DNA from: Luedemannella flava
Lineage (GTDB): Bacteria > Actinomycetota > Actinomycetes > Mycobacteriales > Micromonosporaceae
Length of the DNA stretch: 64,000 nucleotides
Direction: 5' to 3'
NCBI RefSeq assembly: GCF_039528515.1
Contig: NZ_BAAALT010000003.1
Coordinates: 1 to 64,000 of the forward strand
Below, in pieces: positions 42,461-52,700 of this stretch. Under the pieces are notes generated by a model. It saw nothing but the letters and a program-made list of their open reading frames with translations, was not told the DNA's origin and searched no databases. The position numbers and the translations under genes were made by a program. The stretch's first letter is position 1; each line of letters begins with the position of its first letter.

Positions 42461-45400
42461 ATGGGGGCGCACGGGGGTGCGATCGAGTTCTGCTGCCGTG
42501 GCCGCGAGTCGGGTGATCTTGTGACCGCTGGGGGAGTGGCGGCCGCCGGCGGCGACCGGATTCTGCTGACCGCCGGCCCCGGCCCGGGTGGTGGCGACGG
42601 CGGCGCCGACCTCGGTGGTGCCGAGTCCATGGCGCACCTGTTCACGAGCACCTTCGGGTACCGCCACGTGCCAATCCTGGATCTCGGCGGGTCTCCGCGC
42701 GCCGCTGCGGCCGTGCGGGGCCTCGCGACCGCCGCCGACCGTGACCCGCGGGACCGGATCGTCGTCCACCTTGCCGGGCGCGGCGACGTTGCCGGAGGTG
42801 GCGGGTTCGTCCTCCGGCCGCCCGAGGGGGGCGTCAGCGGGGGCGTCGCGCCCGGGCGGCTCGTCGAGGAGCTGGTGCACGGTACCCCCGTTCGCTGCGT
42901 GACCCTCATGTTGGACATCTGGTGCGCCGCGCAGGTTGCGGAGGTCGTACGCGCCGAGGTTCCCCAGTGGTTGTCCGACGTGGACGCTGCGGGAGCGCGC
43001 CTCGTGGTCGTGGTGGCGACGAGCGCCGCGGACAGCGAGTGGCCGCACGCGTTCCCGGCTGCCTTCGCCCGTGCGGCGGACCACCTGGCGAGCGGCGGTT
43101 ACTCACAACCCGAACTGCGGCTGGAGACCCTGGTGCGCGTCATGCGGGCCGACCCGCGGCAGCCCGCCGCCCAGACGGTCACCTGCCACCTGGCGGGCGC
43201 GGAGGAACCAGCGGGCTTCCTGCCCAATCCCCGGTACGAACCGGGTCTGGCCGGCGTCGATGTGCGACGGCAGGACGAGTTGTGGCGCGACCGTGCGCGA
43301 TGGTCGGCCGACGACTCCGGCCGGTTCGCGCCGGCGATCGAGTCGTTCGTCGGCCGCAGCCGGGCGTTGACCGACCTGTGTCACTGGCTCATCACCTCCA
43401 ACCATCCGTGCGTGGTGGCAGGCGAACCCGGTTCCGGCAAGACGGCGGTGCTGACGGTCCTCGCGGCGCTGTCCGACCCGGCCCGCCGTGCCGCCGTCCC
43501 CCTGGACCCGCTGCCGGACGCGGCCATGCCGGTCACCGGTCGGATCCCGGCGGTGATCGACGCCGCGCACCGGTCGGCCGAGGATGTCTTCGCCGACATC
43601 GCCGCGGCGGTCGAGATCCCGGCCGCTACCGTCGGTGACCTGGTCGACGCGCTCATCGCCGCGCGGCGCATGGTGACGATCCTCGTCGACGGGGTCGATG
43701 AGGCCCTCGACCCGGCCGAGCTCACCCGGTATGTGCTGCGCCCGTTCGCCGACGACCCCTCAGCCGCGCTGCGCCTGCTGGTGGGTGCCCGCGCGTATCT
43801 GGCACCCGTGCTCGGCCCCGACGTCGAAGTTATTGATCTTGATGCGGCCGGATACGCCGACCCCGCCGGCATGGACGCTCTCGTCCGTACGGTGCTCGTT
43901 GAGGCGTACCCGGACAGTCCTTATCGGACCGCGGCCGAAGCGGTGGTCACCGAGACCGCCCGCGCGATTGTCGAGGCCTCCGGCTCCTCGTTCCTCATGG
44001 CCCAGGTCGTCGCTCAGACCACGGCGGCCAGTGTTACGCCGGGGGTCGCACCGCAGTGGCACAAGGAACTTCCGCACACCCTGCGCGACGCGGTGTACCA
44101 GGACCTGCAGCGTCGGCTCGGCCCGGACGCCCGACGGGCCGCCGATCTGCTTCTGCCCCTTGTCTACGTCCAGGGGCCGGGCCTGCCGTGGGAGGACCTG
44201 TGGCCCCGACTGGCCATCGCGCTGGCCAGCGACGCCCGGTACAGCAACGAGGACCTGGTGTGGCTGCGTGACGCGGCCGGCAGGTACGTCACCGAGGGCC
44301 GGTCCGGCGACCGGTCCGTCTACCGGCTCGCCAACCGGGCGCTGGCACCGTGCCTCGACGACGGTCGGGATGCCGGATCCGACCATGCCGCGATCATGCA
44401 GGTGGTCGCCGAATACGTGCCACGACGCGACGACGGAAGTCCGGACTGGGGCCGCGCCCACCCCTATGCGCGCCACCACCTCGCCGGCCACGCCATCCCC
44501 GCGCGCCGCGTTGACGATCTGCTCACCGACGTCGGGTTCCTGCTGGCCACGCCCCTCCCGCAGGTCCGGGCGGCCCTGGACTCAGCCGAGTCGGCCGAGG
44601 GCCGGGCGGCAGCCGACGCCTATCGACGGGCCATGGGCCGTATGCGGACGACGCCGCCCGCCGAACACGCCGCCTATCTGGAGCTGGCCGCGCGCTGTGG
44701 TGGCCCGCCGGCGCTCGCCGACGCGCTCGCGGGCAGCGGCACGAGCCGCCCGTGGTCCGTGCCGTGGGCCAACTGGCGGCCGCCGATGCCGCACCGCACC
44801 CTGACCGGACACGCCGCCGGGACGATGTCCGTGGCGGTCGGCCGGCTGGACGGGCGGCCGATCGTGGTGTCCGGCAGCGACGACCACACCGTCCGCGTCT
44901 GGGACCTCGCCACCGGGAAGCCGGTGGGCGAGCCGCTCACTGGCCACACCGGCGGCATCACCGCCGTCGCGACCGGCATTCTCGGCAACATCCCGATCGC
45001 GGTCACCGGCAGCGACGACCGCACGGTCCGGGTCTGGAACCTGCGCACCGGTACGGCGATCGGCAACCCGCTGGTCGGCCACACCGCGGGCGGCCTGTCG
45101 CTGGCTGTCGGCGGGCCGGCCGCGGACCCGATGATCGTCTCCGGCGGTGACGACTGGACCGTACGTGTCTGGGACGCGCGCACCGGGCGAGCCCTCCACG
45201 ACCCCCTGGTCGGCCACACCGGTGGCGTCACGTCGATGGCGATCGGAGCCCTCGACGGCGACCCCATCGCCGTCTCCGCGAGTCGGGACGGCACGGTGCG
45301 GGTGTGGAACCTGCTCACCGGTGAGCCGGTTCAGCCGGTCGGCAACCCGTTCAGTGGCCACCGCGGCGCCGTCGCGGCGGTGGCGCTCAGCGAGATCGAC

Positions 45401-47650
45401 GGCCAGCCGGTCGTCGTGTCCGGCGGTGACGACCACACGATCCGCGTCTGGAGCGTCGTCACCGGGGCCCCGGTCGGTACGCCCATGGGCGGACATACCG
45501 ACGGCGTGACCGCGCTGGCGTCGGGTGAACTCGACGGCATGCCCGTCGTCGTCTCCGGCAGCCGCGACCACACGATCCGCGTCTGGAACCTCACCACCGC
45601 GACGGGAATCGGCGACCCGCTCGTGGGCCACGTCGGCGGTGTCACCTCGGTCGCGCTGGTCCAGTTCAGCGGTCACCCCGTCGCGGTCTCCGCCAGCCAC
45701 GATCACACCGTGCGGGTATGGGACTCCGTCGAGCGCCACATCGGGCGCCCGTTCACCGGACACACCGACTCCGTGATGTCGGTCGCCTGCGGCACGCTGA
45801 AGGGCAACCCGGTCGCGGTCTCCGGCAGCGCCGACTACAGCCTGCGGATCTGGGACCTCATCACCGGCTATCCGGTCGGCCGTCGGTTGACCGGCCACCA
45901 GGGTGGCATCTGGACGGTTGCGTGGGGCCGGCTGAGAGGCCGCCCGATCGCGGTGTCCGGCAGCGCCGACCACCGGATCCGGGTCTGGGACCTGGAGACC
46001 CAGCGTCCCATCGGAGAACCGTTCACCGGACACACCGGCTGGATCTGGTCGGTGGCGCTCGGCGAGCTGAGCGGCCGCCCCATCGTCGTCTCCGGCGCCG
46101 ACGACCACAGCGTCCGCGTGTGGGACCTCGCCACCGGGATACCGGCGCGTGACCCGCTCGTCGGGCACACCAGCGGGGTGACCGCCGTGGCGTTCGGTGA
46201 GTTCGGCGGCCGTCCGATCGCGCTGTCCGGTAGCCATGACGCGACCGTGCAGGTCTGGAATCTCACCACGGGGCGCCCGATCGTCGACCCACTGACCGGT
46301 CACACCGGCGCGGTCTGGGCCGTGGCGCTCGGCGTGCTGGACGGCCAGCCGGTGGTGATCTCCGGCGGCGCTGACCGTACGGTCCGGATCTGGGACCTGC
46401 GCACCGGAAGCCCTATCGGCGGACCGCTCGCCGGCCATACCGAGGCCGTGTACTCACTTGCCGTCACCGAGCTTGCCGGCCAGCCGGTCGCCGTGTCCGG
46501 CAGCGACGACGAGTCGGTCCGGATCTGGGACCTCTCCCAACGCCTGGTCGGCAAACCCCTGCGCGGGCACACGGCGGGGGTACGGACAGTCGCTGTCACC
46601 CACGTGGCCGAGCGCCCTGTCTGCGTCTCCGGGAGCCACGACCGCACGCTGCGGGTATGGGACCTGACCACGCGGACGGCAATATCGCGGGCCGCTGTCG
46701 GCGGCGCGCACGACGTGCGGGCGGTCGCGATCGGCAGGCTCCATGACAGCCCCATCCTGGTTTCCGGCGGCGCCGACGACGCCGTGCGGATCTTCGACCT
46801 CGCCACCGGCGCCCCGGTCGGCCGACCGATCGTCGGTCACACCAACGTGGTGGAGGCCGTCGCCGTGGCTCAGGTCGGCGACCGGCCGATGCTCCTCTCG
46901 GCCGGACAGGACCACACCGTCCGGACCTGGGACCCCGCCAGTGGTTCGCCGCTCAGCCCGCCGCGTCGCGAACACAGCGACGACGTCGTCGCGCTCGCCG
47001 TCGGGCTGGCCGACAACCGCGCGGTCGCGGTCTCCAGCAGCCGCGACCACACCCTGCGCGTCTGGGACCTCGTCACCGGCGCCGCCATGGGTGCCGCCCT
47101 GACCGGCCACACCAGCGGCGTGCAGGCGGTGGCGATCGGCCAACTCGATGACATTCCGATCGCCGTCTCAGGCGGTGACGACCACACCGTCCGCGTCTGG
47201 GACCTGCGCACCGGCCAGCCGCTCTGCGACCCACTGACGGGTCACATCGTGGACGTCACCGCCGTGGCCATCGGTGAGGTTGACGGTCACCCGGTGGCCA
47301 TGTCCGCCGGCAGCGACGGTTCCCTCCTGCTCTGGCAACTCGACGCCGGCCACCGGCGGGGGTGGCGGCTGCGCCGCGGACGCGAGCCGGCCGTCATCCG
47401 CGACATGCACGTCGATCATCGGGTGGACGCGCTGGCGCTGCACCTGACGGACCGTAGCTTCGTGGTGGCCGGCGGAACGGCGGTCGAGCGCCGCAGCCTC
47501 GACGACGACGATGACGTGCGCCGCATCGACGTACTCGGCGACGTGCGGGCGGTAGCCGCCTCCGAGAACCTGGTCGGCGTCGGCACGACGCGTGGACTGC
47601 TCGTCCTCGACCTGGCCCCCGGGCCGGCACCGCCGCGGGCCGAAGGGTGA
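42461..47650 (+). CDS. Caspase-like (degenerate) / P-loop NTPase / WD40 repeat protein
   Basis: 1729-aa cytoplasmic protein. Residues ~20-230 resemble the caspase-like peptidase domain that heads many actinomycete NTPase-WD40 proteins, but the His of the GHG motif is Arg (HLAGRGD, R107) and the Cys segment reads LDIWCAAQ (C155), shifted by one from the usual DxC, so it is probably inactive. The linker FLPNPRYEPGL is typical of this architecture. Next is a STAND-like NTPase with Walker A GEPGSGKT (321-328) and Walker B ILVDGVDEALD, then a helical region. From residue ~780, 19 WD40 repeats form two or three propellers. The start is uncertain: ATG 42461 is used; TTG 42455 and GTG 42521 are alternatives. 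Likely a signalling or conflict/defence-type sensor. Confidence 0.88.
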   Translation: MGAHGGAIEFCCRGRESGDLVTAGGVAAAGGDRILLTAGPGPGGGDGGADLGGAESMAHLFTSTFGYRHVPILDLGGSPRAAAAVRGLATAADRDPRDRIVVHLAGRGDVAGGGGFVLRPPEGGVSGGVAPGRLVEELVHGTPVRCVTLMLDIWCAAQVAEVVRAEVPQWLSDVDAAGARLVVVVATSAADSEWPHAFPAAFARAADHLASGGYSQPELRLETLVRVMRADPRQPAAQTVTCHLAGAEEPAGFLPNPRYEPGLAGVDVRRQDELWRDRARWSADDSGRFAPAIESFVGRSRALTDLCHWLITSNHPCVVAGEPGSGKTAVLTVLAALSDPARRAAVPLDPLPDAAMPVTGRIPAVIDAAHRSAEDVFADIAAAVEIPAATVGDLVDALIAARRMVTILVDGVDEALDPAELTRYVLRPFADDPSAALRLLVGARAYLAPVLGPDVEVIDLDAAGYADPAGMDALVRTVLVEAYPDSPYRTAAEAVVTETARAIVEASGSSFLMAQVVAQTTAASVTPGVAPQWHKELPHTLRDAVYQDLQRRLGPDARRAADLLLPLVYVQGPGLPWEDLWPRLAIALASDARYSNEDLVWLRDAAGRYVTEGRSGDRSVYRLANRALAPCLDDGRDAGSDHAAIMQVVAEYVPRRDDGSPDWGRAHPYARHHLAGHAIPARRVDDLLTDVGFLLATPLPQVRAALDSAESAEGRAAADAYRRAMGRMRTTPPAEHAAYLELAARCGGPPALADALAGSGTSRPWSVPWANWRPPMPHRTLTGHAAGTMSVAVGRLDGRPIVVSGSDDHTVRVWDLATGKPVGEPLTGHTGGITAVATGILGNIPIAVTGSDDRTVRVWNLRTGTAIGNPLVGHTAGGLSLAVGGPAADPMIVSGGDDWTVRVWDARTGRALHDPLVGHTGGVTSMAIGALDGDPIAVSASRDGTVRVWNLLTGEPVQPVGNPFSGHRGAVAAVALSEIDGQPVVVSGGDDHTIRVWSVVTGAPVGTPMGGHTDGVTALASGELDGMPVVVSGSRDHTIRVWNLTTATGIGDPLVGHVGGVTSVALVQFSGHPVAVSASHDHTVRVWDSVERHIGRPFTGHTDSVMSVACGTLKGNPVAVSGSADYSLRIWDLITGYPVGRRLTGHQGGIWTVAWGRLRGRPIAVSGSADHRIRVWDLETQRPIGEPFTGHTGWIWSVALGELSGRPIVVSGADDHSVRVWDLATGIPARDPLVGHTSGVTAVAFGEFGGRPIALSGSHDATVQVWNLTTGRPIVDPLTGHTGAVWAVALGVLDGQPVVISGGADRTVRIWDLRTGSPIGGPLAGHTEAVYSLAVTELAGQPVAVSGSDDESVRIWDLSQRLVGKPLRGHTAGVRTVAVTHVAERPVCVSGSHDRTLRVWDLTTRTAISRAAVGGAHDVRAVAIGRLHDSPILVSGGADDAVRIFDLATGAPVGRPIVGHTNVVEAVAVAQVGDRPMLLSAGQDHTVRTWDPASGSPLSPPRREHSDDVVALAVGLADNRAVAVSSSRDHTLRVWDLVTGAAMGAALTGHTSGVQAVAIGQLDDIPIAVSGGDDHTVRVWDLRTGQPLCDPLTGHIVDVTAVAIGEVDGHPVAMSAGSDGSLLLWQLDAGHRRGWRLRRGREPAVIRDMHVDHRVDALALHLTDRSFVVAGGTAVERRSLDDDDDVRRIDVLGDVRAVAASENLVGVGTTRGLLVLDLAPGPAPPRAEG
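44800..47345 (+). repeat. 19 tandem WD40 repeats inside the NTPase gene
   Basis: Units of ~44 codons with the consensus GHTGGVTAVA followed by V.SGSDDHTVRVWDL.TG.P. The blade ends DHTVRVWDL, DRTVRVWNL, DHTIRVWNL and others are still very alike along the array. This points to repeat amplification and homogenisation. Individual units differ by a few codons in length (one has an extra PVQPV). Confidence 0.9.
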
Positions 47651-47654
47651 TGTG

Positions 47655-47693
47655 CCCGCTCCGGGTCGCCGTTGTCGGGCGGCCCGGAGCGGG
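47655..47693. terminator. Hairpin between converging genes
   Basis: A perfect 11-bp inverted repeat (CCCGCTCCGGG / CCCGGAGCGGG) with a 17-base loop begins four bases after the WD40 gene stop. It ends eight bases before the stop of the converging ABC permease gene, so it can serve both. Confidence 0.75.
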
Positions 47694-47701
47694 TGGTTGT
47701 C

Positions 47702-48634
47702 CTACGAGATGTCGCGGCGGCGGGTCAGCAGGACCCCGATGCCGCCGGCGACGACGGACCAGGCGAGCATCACCAGCACGCCGACCCACCAGGTAGCAGC
47801 CTCCTCGTACAGCTTCGTCGGGGAGATCATGATCTGGGAGGCGATGGGGGGCATCGACACTGCGGCGGTGAGGACCCAGTCGCGCTTGATGAGGTACTCG
47901 TGGATCAGTTGGAACACGAGGATCGTGCCGGCGAAGCCGACCAGGTACACCACCATGCAGGTGACGATCGAGCCGATCTGGCTGCGGATGAGCGTCCCGA
48001 GGCCGACGCCGAGGATGGCCCACATCAGGTACGCCAGCGCGTTGAACAGGATCGCCCGCTGCACGGACCATTCGTCCAGGCCGTTGCCCACGCCCTTGGC
48101 GTTGAAGAACAGCAGGCCGCTGATGATGTCGATGGCCTCGGTGACGAACCAGAACAACATGGCGAGGCTGACGCCGGCGATGAGCTTGCCCACGATGACC
48201 CGCGTGCGGCGCGGCGTCGTGAGGAACGTGGCGGTGGCCGTCTGGTACTGGAACTCGTTCGTCATGATGAGCGCGGTCAGTAGGAACACCAGGAGCAGCC
48301 CGAAGAACTGGCCGGACGTGTAGATACCGCCCGCCGCCTGGATGACCTGGGCGTGCACGTCGTGGTCGGCCGCCCACTGCGCCTGCATCTGGGCGAGGTC
48401 CTCGGGGGGCATGCCCTCCGGCGCCTCGAACGGCATGGGGTTGAGCGCCTCGTCGAGCCTGTAGTTCGCCTCGGCGAGGTTGGCCCACAGCGCGAGCCCG
48501 CTGATGACCAGGGACGCGATGCCGAACAGCCACCACGTGTTGGTCGAGAAGATCTTGTAGATCTCGCTGTGGATCAAGCGCAGGCCGGGTGTACCCGCCC
48601 GGGGGATGGCGGGACGTTCAACGGTGGTGGTCAT
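47702..48634 (-). CDS. ABC-2 type transporter permease
   Basis: 310-aa membrane protein with six hydrophobic helices. The N-terminus LRLIHSEIYKIFSTNTWWLFGIASLVIS matches the first helix of bacitracin/lantibiotic-type ABC-2 permeases. A large extracytoplasmic loop lies after helix 1 (residues ~65-105). FQYQTATATFLTTPRRTRVIVGK is the cytoplasmic coupling segment. The ATG at 48634 overlaps the stop of the ATPase gene (ATGA). Together they form an exporter of unknown substrate. Confidence 0.9.
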   Translation of the reverse strand: MTTTVERPAIPRAGTPGLRLIHSEIYKIFSTNTWWLFGIASLVISGLALWANLAEANYRLDEALNPMPFEAPEGMPPEDLAQMQAQWAADHDVHAQVIQAAGGIYTSGQFFGLLLVFLLTALIMTNEFQYQTATATFLTTPRRTRVIVGKLIAGVSLAMLFWFVTEAIDIISGLLFFNAKGVGNGLDEWSVQRAILFNALAYLMWAILGVGLGTLIRSQIGSIVTCMVVYLVGFAGTILVFQLIHEYLIKRDWVLTAAVSMPPIASQIMISPTKLYEEAATWWVGVLVMLAWSVVAGGIGVLLTRRRDIS

Positions 48635-49545
48635 CGGATCGCCGCCTTTCCCGCGGTCAGCTGGAGGAACACGTTCTCGAGGTCCGGCTTGTCCGCGACG
48701 AGCTCGTAGAGGGGCACCCGCGCCTCCAGTGCCCGGTCGCCCAGTGTCCGGGCGTCGACGCCGGAGACGAGCAGCGCACCGTCCTCGTTGCGGCGGACGA
48801 CCGTCGCCGGGTCGAGCGCGGCGATCAGCTCGTCCGGCTTCGGGGTGCGCACGCGCAGCTGGGCCGCGCCCATCGAGTCGATGATGTCGGTGACGGTGCC
48901 CTGCCGGACGAGCTTGCCCGCGGCGATGATGACCAGGTCGTCGGCCAGGATCTCCATCTCCGACAGCAGGTGGCTGGAGACGAGGACGGTGCGGCCCTCG
49001 TCGGCCAGTCCCTTGAGCAGGTCGCGCATCCAGCGGATGCCCTCGGGGTCCAGGCCGTTGGCGGGCTCGTCGAGGATGAGGACCTGCGGGTCGCCGAGCA
49101 GGGCCGCGCCGATGCCCAGACGCTGGCGCATGCCGAGGGAGTAGCCCTTGAACTTCCGCTTGGCGGCCGGGGTCAACCCGACGAGGTTCAGCACGTCATC
49201 GGCGCGCGAGGCCGGGATCCCGGCGGCGTAGCACAGCATCTTGAGGTGCGCGCGGCCCGTGCGGCCACGGTGGGCCCCGGACGCCTCGAGAATCGCGCCG
49301 ACGGCACGGATCGGGTCCTCAAGGTCGGCGTAGTGTCGCCCGCCGATGGTCGCGGTGCCGCTGGTCGGTGTGACCAGATTGAGCAGCATGCGCAGCGTTG
49401 TCGTCTTGCCGGCGCCGTTCGGTCCCAGAAAACCGGTGACCCGGCCGGGAGCGACGGTGAATGACAGATCATCGACGGCCCGGACCTTCCGGTACACCTT
49501 GGTCAGGCCCGAGACGGTGATCTGTCCGTCGCTACGTTCGGTCAT
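48631..49545 (-). CDS. ABC transporter ATPase
   Basis: 304-aa ATPase with Walker A LGPNGAGKTTT, signature YSLGMRQRLGIG (Leu in place of the usual Gly after Ser), Walker B VLILDEPANGLDP and the switch His in VSSHLLSEME. A ~90-residue C-terminal extension follows, as in antibiotic-resistance ABC-2 systems. I chose the ATG at 49545 because GGGGGAGGAG lies just upstream; the frame upstream of that is not coding-like. The gene is divergent from the SEDS-PBP operon (about 230 bases between). Confidence 0.92.
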   Translation of the reverse strand: MTERSDGQITVSGLTKVYRKVRAVDDLSFTVAPGRVTGFLGPNGAGKTTTLRMLLNLVTPTSGTATIGGRHYADLEDPIRAVGAILEASGAHRGRTGRAHLKMLCYAAGIPASRADDVLNLVGLTPAAKRKFKGYSLGMRQRLGIGAALLGDPQVLILDEPANGLDPEGIRWMRDLLKGLADEGRTVLVSSHLLSEMEILADDLVIIAAGKLVRQGTVTDIIDSMGAAQLRVRTPKPDELIAALDPATVVRRNEDGALLVSGVDARTLGDRALEARVPLYELVADKPDLENVFLQLTAGKAAIR

Positions 49546-49778
49546 GGCTCCTCCCCCCGTACCCTCACGGTGTGTAGGGGTACGGCGGGTAACGTACCGG
49601 CGCGGATGCTCTCCGGCGACCCCGAGGTCCCTGCCGGCGTCCCCGGTCGAACGGGCTTGAGAGTCGCTATAAATGGCCGACCGTCCATCGCGGGCGGCCG
49701 TTCGGGGCGTGGCGAGCGGCCGGCTTGGGCCCGCAACCCCGGCTAGCGAACGATTGTGAGGCGTTTCCACCCTCCAAT

Positions 49779-52700
49779 ATGGTCTCTGACCGTTACGCCG
49801 GTGCGGCAGCCGGCCACGGCGGAGGGGACCTGCGCGACGTGACGGACTGGCTCACCGGCCCGGCTGGTACGAACGTGCCGGTACTCACCGGGATGGTGGT
49901 GACGGCCGTGCTGTGCTGGCGGCTGCTCGCCCGGCCCGTGTTCGTCGACGCCCGCCACGACGGTGCCGGGCCGGTCGCCCGGGCGGCGGCGCCGTTCGTG
50001 CTGGCGCAGGTGCTGGTCGCGGCCGGGTTCTGGCTGAGCCGGTCCACCGACACCATCTGGATCATGCTGGTCCTGGCGGCCATCGTCGGGCTCACCGCCG
50101 TGTCGCTGGCGGTGCTCGGGCGGGCCGCGCGGCGGGCCGGCACCGTGCTCAGCGGGCCGACCGTCGCCGTGGTGCTGCTGACCGCGCTGCTCAACGAGAT
50201 CGGCGCGCTGCTGCTGGTACGCCTGGTGATCGTCAGCGACCCGGACTCGCCGTTCGGGGCGGGGCTGGCCGCCGACGCCTGGCTGCAGGCCCGCGACGCC
50301 GTCGGGTACCCGCTGGTCGTGGCCGCCGCCGCGCTCGCCGTGGCCTGGTTCGCGACGGGTACGGGCACCGGACGCGGCGCCGTCGCGCGGGTCCGCCGGT
50401 CGCTCGACGGGCGGGTCGCCCGATGGCGCGCGCGTCGGGGCGGGCTTCCCGAGGTGACCGGACGGACCATCACGGGCGGCGCCCTGGTGGCGCTCGCCCT
50501 GTTCATCGCGCCCGTGTTCGGCCCGACGACCGGCAGCGCGCACCTGACGATCCTCGGCGTGGCGACGCCGCAGGTCGGGCTGATCGTGCTGATCGCGGTG
50601 CTCGCCGCGCTCGTCGCCCGGTACGGGCACCGGTTCAACGCCACCGGGCGGGTCGACATCATCGGGTTCGGGCGGCGGCTGGCCCGGGGACTGGTGTCCC
50701 GCGGCGAGGCGCGGGTCATGTGGGTGGACCTGCGGCACATGCTGCTGCCCGTCGGGCTGTTCGTGGCGGTCGCCGCGACCTGCGCGGTACGGCGGGACTT
50801 CGGCACCGTGATCCCGGCACTGGCCGCCACGTTCGGCGTGACCTGGGCGGCGACCAGCGACTCGGTGCGCCGCTCGCCGGACCTCACCGAGGACGGCACG
50901 TTCTCCCCGGCCACCGTGTGGCGGCGGCTGACCCGGTCGCTGAGCGTCTACCGGGTCTTCATCTGGGCGGCCCTCGTCCTGGTCGGCACCGCCGGCACCG
51001 TCGTGGTGCTCGGCACCAGCTACATCCAGGAGCGGGCCACCGTGTGGGCCGACCCGTGGGCGTACCGGTGGGACGCGGGGTGCGCGGTGCCCGGGGGCGC
51101 GAAGCCGTCGCCGACGGGGGAGATCTACTGCCAGCAGTCGCTGGCCGCGAACCTGGAGAGCCAGCACTCGCAGGTCGCCCGGGCGCTGTCGGCCGTCGCC
51201 GACGGCGGGCTGTGGGGGCGGGGCCTGCGCGACACCGCGTCGGGCATGGTGCCGGCGGGGCAGACCGACTTCATCCTGGCCGTGGTGTGGAACAAGCTCG
51301 GCGGCGTCGCCGTGCTGCTGATCTCGGTACTGGTGGTCATGCTCGGCGCGGCCCTGCGTCAGGCCGCGCGGTCCGGCCGTGCCCGCGCCCCGGACGGGCG
51401 CGCGGGGCGCCGGCAGGGACAGCTGTGGTTCGGGTTCTTCACGGCCGGGCTCGCGTCCATGATCGTGGGGAACTACCTGTTCGTCTTTCTGGCCACGGTC
51501 AACGTCATCCCGCACTCGGGCATCCCCGCGCCGTTCCTGTCCCGGGGCGGCCAGTGGACCCTCGCCCTGCTCGCCGGCATCGCCGTCGTCGTCGTCATCG
51601 CGAGCCGCACCGGCCTGGCGACGGCAGCGTCGAGGGTGCCGTCCGCGCGGCCGGTCCAGGCGCCCACGATGGCCCGCCCCGGCCGGCTCGCGGTCGTTGT
51701 GCCGCTCACGGTGTGCCTGGCGTGCGCCGCCGTGATCACGGTCGTGCCCTACCAGAAGCCCGGTCTTCCGTTGCCCACGGCCTACGACGAGACCCGGCCC
51801 GCGTGCCGGGTGCGCGAGGCGACCCACGACGGGCTCCGCTCCGCGCCGCCGGACCCGGCGCGCTGCTCGACGGACCGGTTGGCGTTCGACCGCACCCGGG
51901 TGGAGGTCCGCCTCGGCGACGGGACCGTGCTGGTCCAGGACCGGGGCACGGCGGCCTGGACGTTCGAGGGCACTCCGCAGGCGGGGCTGACGCTGGCCGA
52001 CCTGAGCGGCCTGCTCAAGGTCGGCGACGGCGGCGTCGGGCTGCTCGACCAGTCGTACGCCGACGTGACGCAGGAGACCGCCGGGACGACGCTCGCCAAG
52101 CGGCTGGCCGCGCCGTCGGAGGATCCCGAGGCCGACGGCGTGCTGGACCTGACGATCGACCCGGCACTGCAGCACGCCCTCGCCGACGCGCTGCGCTCGG
52201 ACGGCACGGCCGCCGCGCCGCCGATGGCCGGCGGCGTCGTGGCCATCGAGGCCGCCACGGGACGGGTCCTCGCCTCCGCCACCGTGCCCGGCTACGCCGA
52301 ACCCGCCGCCGGCGATGCCGAGGACGCAAAGGCCACCGACGCGGCCGAGCAGTTCCTCAAGGAACACCAGTACTACGGGCCGCTGGAGGGGGAGCGCCTC
52401 GACGGCTCGGTCAAGGACACCACCTGCGAGGACGCCGCCGACAGCGGCGAGCCCGACCCGGACTGCTGGCGGTGGTCGGTGATCATCCCCGGCGCGCCCG
52501 GCGACGCGGACGGCCTGGCGGCGCTGCGCCGGTACGTGGGCGGCGGCCGCGACGTCGACCTGCCCCTGCCGGAGGTGAACCGGGCCGTCGGCAAGTGGTA
52601 CGGGCTCGGCTCGACGTTCAAGGTGGTCATCGCGGCCGCGTACCTGAGCGGGGGCGGCCACCCCGACGACGAGCTCGACGCACCCCTGACCGTTCCGCTC

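Noticed and set aside
44800..47345. Regular DNA repeats that might be read as a CRISPR-like or other non-coding array
   Set aside because: The period is a multiple of three, the frame is open throughout, and the repeats translate to WD40 blades.
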